A stretch of 64,000 nucleotides of DNA, taken from NCBI GenBank assembly GCA_026390815.1, contig JAPLFH010000033.1:1-64000 (forward strand). The letters run 5' to 3'. Shown piece by piece: positions 62,077-64,000 of this stretch (position 1 is its first letter; every line of letters begins with the position of its first letter). Source of the DNA: Ignavibacteriales bacterium. GTDB lineage: Bacteria > Bacteroidota > Ignavibacteria > Ignavibacteriales > SURF-24. A program made the position numbers and the translations under genes. The notes under the pieces are model-generated. The model worked only from the letters and a program-made list of their open reading frames with translations, was not told the DNA's origin and did no database searches.

Positions 62077-64000
62077 CTACAACTTCCGCGCAACAACCAC
62101 AACGGTTTTCATTGTTTCCAGCACACCGGAGTTTTCATTTAAAGCTTCAAGAAAGATAATATAAATTCCAATCCGTAATGGATTGCCGGAATCGTTCAAA
62201 CCATCAAAGATTACAGAACCTTGCGAACCGCTTGCCTGGTTGTTTAATAGTGTTCTTACAAGTCTTCCCTGGCTATCAAAAATTTTTATTCTTACCTGCG
62301 CTGTAGTTTGTTTTAAGTTATAGTTGATGATTGTGAAATCTTCAAAACCATCATTATCCGGCGAAAAAGGATTTGGAGAAACAGAAATCTTTTCTTCCAG
62401 TTTTTGGTTTTGGGTAAAGATACTATTTTGTTTGCCAGGTGTGGCGCCATCAGTACAAACCGCAGTGCTCCAGTTATTCGCTTCGTTTCCATTTATCAAT
62501 GGATTTATTCTTTCCAGCGATTTGTTTGTTGTAACCAAAATATTTTGGTTATTCCATTTGGCAAAATAGTAAACTGAATCAATTGTATTTCCATTTGCAT
62601 CCTTTACTAATATAATATCTTCCGTGTTAGTCAAGCCCAGGCTGGATTGGTTGATAACTGAAAAATTAGTTTTAGTCAGCCAGTTGTAATTATTCAGAAT
62701 GGATGAATCGGAAGCGAGAATAAAATACTCTCCGCTGGCAATGTTCCGGCTTACATCTGAAACAAGAAAATCATTTGCTTTCCAACCACCCACATTAATT
62801 GAATCATTGCTAACGTTTAGGAATTCGATAAACTCAGCATTGTTTGTTGATGGCTCGAACATAATTTCATTTATAACCACACTTTTGCTTTGATAACTCT
62901 TAAGATCAATAACGGAATTTGCTTTACCCGGTGTACTGCAATCTTTATTCAAAGAAATCATCCAGTTTGTGCTGTCGTTAGTTGCCTCATTTGTGGATAT
63001 TCTTTCTAACGAAAATCCCTGTTTGTTTCCCCAACTTGATTTGTAATATAAACTATCTATTACCGCTCCACGAAAATCATAAACAATAATTCCATCATCC
63101 GTATTACCAAGCGAACCAAAATTTACTGCTGCAAATTTACCATTGAAACTTTTATGATAATTTTTGAAAGAAGTATCTTTAGCAACAACGAGTATTTCGT
63201 TTGGAATTAGTAATAAATCAGTAGAGCTAATTTTGGGTAGATTTAGAGAAAGACTCAAGTCGCCAACCGTCCAATTTTTCAGATTCAACGTTAAGGGTGA
63301 AACATTAATCATTTCAAACCATTCAGGCTCGCCAATGGCAGGATCATACATCACTTCGTTAATCAGTAGTAAATTTTTTGCGTAGCCGGTTTGTATTGCA
63401 ACAATGCCGGTATTATTTAATGAATCTTCATCTGCAGGAAAAATTATAACTGCTTTAACAAAAAGCTTTGATTGAATATTTTTGATGGAAATATTTGATG
63501 CAAACCACGAAGTATCACCTGGGTTAAGAGATAGATTACTCAGTTCAGTCAAAAAGTTATAATTTGTTGAAGAATCCGAATTGAAGAAAAACTGTATATG
63601 GAAATTTTCTGCTTTGCCGCTTCCATTGTTTGCTGCTTTTACTTTTAGAAATATTTCATCGCCTGCTACAGGAAATACCGGTACCGAAGAAATGCCGGCA
63701 AATGATAGATCAAATTTCTTCTCAGCAATGCTGTTTATTCTTCCGGGAGTACTCAATTCCAAATCTTTCGAAGAGCCCCAATTTGAATGAGTATTGGAAT
63801 TTAACGAACTTGATTTTCTCTCAAGCGAAAATCCATTTAATCCTCCCCAGGATTTGTTGTAAAGAACTGAATCTATCGCTGCATTTCTGCTGTCTCTCAG
63901 AACCACTCCATCTTCATCGTTATTTAGAACTGGTAAAGCCATAACTATTAATTTTGATGGTATATATCTGTGATAAAAATTGATTGACGAATCTTTACTA
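62077..64000 (-). CDS. LTD (lamin-tail) surface protein with FlgD-Ig/T9SS-like tail, 5' end outside window
   Basis: The open frame continues to the right edge, reading SINFYHRYIPSKLIVMALP before the first ATG at 63942. The true start is therefore beyond the window; at least 640 residues are visible. Repeated lamin-tail domains are seen (LLINEVMYDPAIGEPEWFEM, VVINEIMFEPSTNNAEFIEF), with a CARDB-like beta domain between the first partial LTD and the second. The C-terminal 100 residues are a FlgD-Ig-type tail (VSPNPFSPDNDGFEDF ... GRLVRTLLNN), typical of secreted T9SS cargo. It probably functions at the cell surface, perhaps attached to nuclease-like proteins. No catalytic domain is visible here. 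Confidence 0.85.
   Translation of the reverse strand, partial: SKDSSINFYHRYIPSKLIVMALPVLNNDEDGVVLRDSRNAAIDSVLYNKSWGGLNGFSLERKSSSLNSNTHSNWGSSKDLELSTPGRINSIAEKKFDLSFAGISSVPVFPVAGDEIFLKVKAANNGSGKAENFHIQFFFNSDSSTNYNFLTELSNLSLNPGDTSWFASNISIKNIQSKLFVKAVIIFPADEDSLNNTGIVAIQTGYAKNLLLINEVMYDPAIGEPEWFEMINVSPLTLNLKNWTVGDLSLSLNLPKISSTDLLLIPNEILVVAKDTSFKNYHKSFNGKFAAVNFGSLGNTDDGIIVYDFRGAVIDSLYYKSSWGNKQGFSLERISTNEATNDSTNWMISLNKDCSTPGKANSVIDLKSYQSKSVVINEIMFEPSTNNAEFIEFLNVSNDSINVGGWKANDFLVSDVSRNIASGEYFILASDSSILNNYNWLTKTNFSVINQSSLGLTNTEDIILVKDANGNTIDSVYYFAKWNNQNILVTTNKSLERINPLINGNEANNWSTAVCTDGATPGKQNSIFTQNQKLEEKISVSPNPFSPDNDGFEDFTIINYNLKQTTAQVRIKIFDSQGRLVRTLLNNQASGSQGSVIFDGLNDSGNPLRIGIYIIFLEALNENSGVLETMKTVVVVARKL

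Noticed and set aside
1-64000. tRNA, rRNA or CRISPR arrays
   Set aside because: No cloverleaf, ribosomal RNA stretch or regularly spaced direct repeat was recognised by eye; a covariance-model scan would be needed to be certain.

Overview
The window looks like the chromosome of an anaerobic or facultative member of the Ignavibacteria / Bacteroidetes-Chlorobi group. The DNA is AT-rich, several secreted proteins end in type IX secretion (T9SS) tails of the 'NYPNPFNP' kind, and there are FISUMP and lamin-tail (LTD) proteins and a PorT-like outer-membrane barrel. This is inferred from gene content. There is no rRNA or other marker to fix the taxon, and I see no tRNA, rRNA or CRISPR array.

Left part (1-7.1 kb): the 5' end of an IS-type transposase cut by the window edge, a small zinc-ribbon protein, the RNA-binding protein Tex, a ribokinase, a 0.9 kb stretch with little coding signal, then a nucleotidyltransferase next to an aminoglycoside-phosphotransferase-type kinase fused to a RapZ C-terminal domain. 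That pair resembles cell-wall sugar recycling (MurU/AmgK).

Centre (7.1-28.1 kb): this is the most notable system, a two-armed anaerobic purine (urate/xanthine-type) degradation locus. The minus-strand arm carries a hydantoinase/allantoinase-like enzyme, a PLP enzyme, ssnA and ygfK. The plus-strand arm carries ygeY, ygeW, a threonine-synthase-like PLP enzyme, a MocA-type cytidylyltransferase, xdhC, and a two-subunit xanthine-dehydrogenase-type molybdenum hydroxylase that keeps purine-type active-site residues. ygfK and ygeY diverge from a shared 0.3 kb region. No canonical ygeX (diaminopropionate ammonia-lyase) is present, and the two PLP enzymes are candidates for that step. Genes of a mobile or defensive kind sit inside the locus: an Mrr endonuclease 8 bp behind ssnA, a DUF4143 ATPase, a DUF4258/DUF2283 pair and a multi-spanning membrane protein. 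Short tandem repeats of intergenic type lie in frame inside ygfK, the XDH FeS/FAD subunit and the membrane protein.

28-45 kb: the archease/RtcB RNA-ligase pair, an M28 peptidase with a T9SS tail, a CheY-like regulator, a lysophospholipase-like hydrolase, DNA-3-methyladenine glycosylase I, an SRPBCC protein, a succinate-semialdehyde-type dehydrogenase, a methyltransferase, a lipoprotein M28 peptidase, an RlpA-like protein, and an overlapping glycosyltransferase / DUF4922 (HIT-like) pair followed by an outer-membrane barrel.

45-51 kb: a minus-strand regulatory run: PAS histidine kinase, NtrC-type sigma-54 activator, STAS protein and a two-receiver SpoIIE phosphatase. Together these look like a phosphorelay joined to a partner-switching circuit.

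51-64 kb: two adjacent FISUMP-domain surface proteins (the second with a T9SS-like module near its N-terminus), a thioredoxin-like protein, an M16 peptidase pair (one with zinc ligands, one without), an M48 lipoprotein peptidase, and a LTD/T9SS protein that runs off the right edge. A 185 bp copy of its 3' end lies beyond a 575 bp IS200/REP-associated tyrosine transposase element. Dispersed palindromic repeats occur in several gaps.
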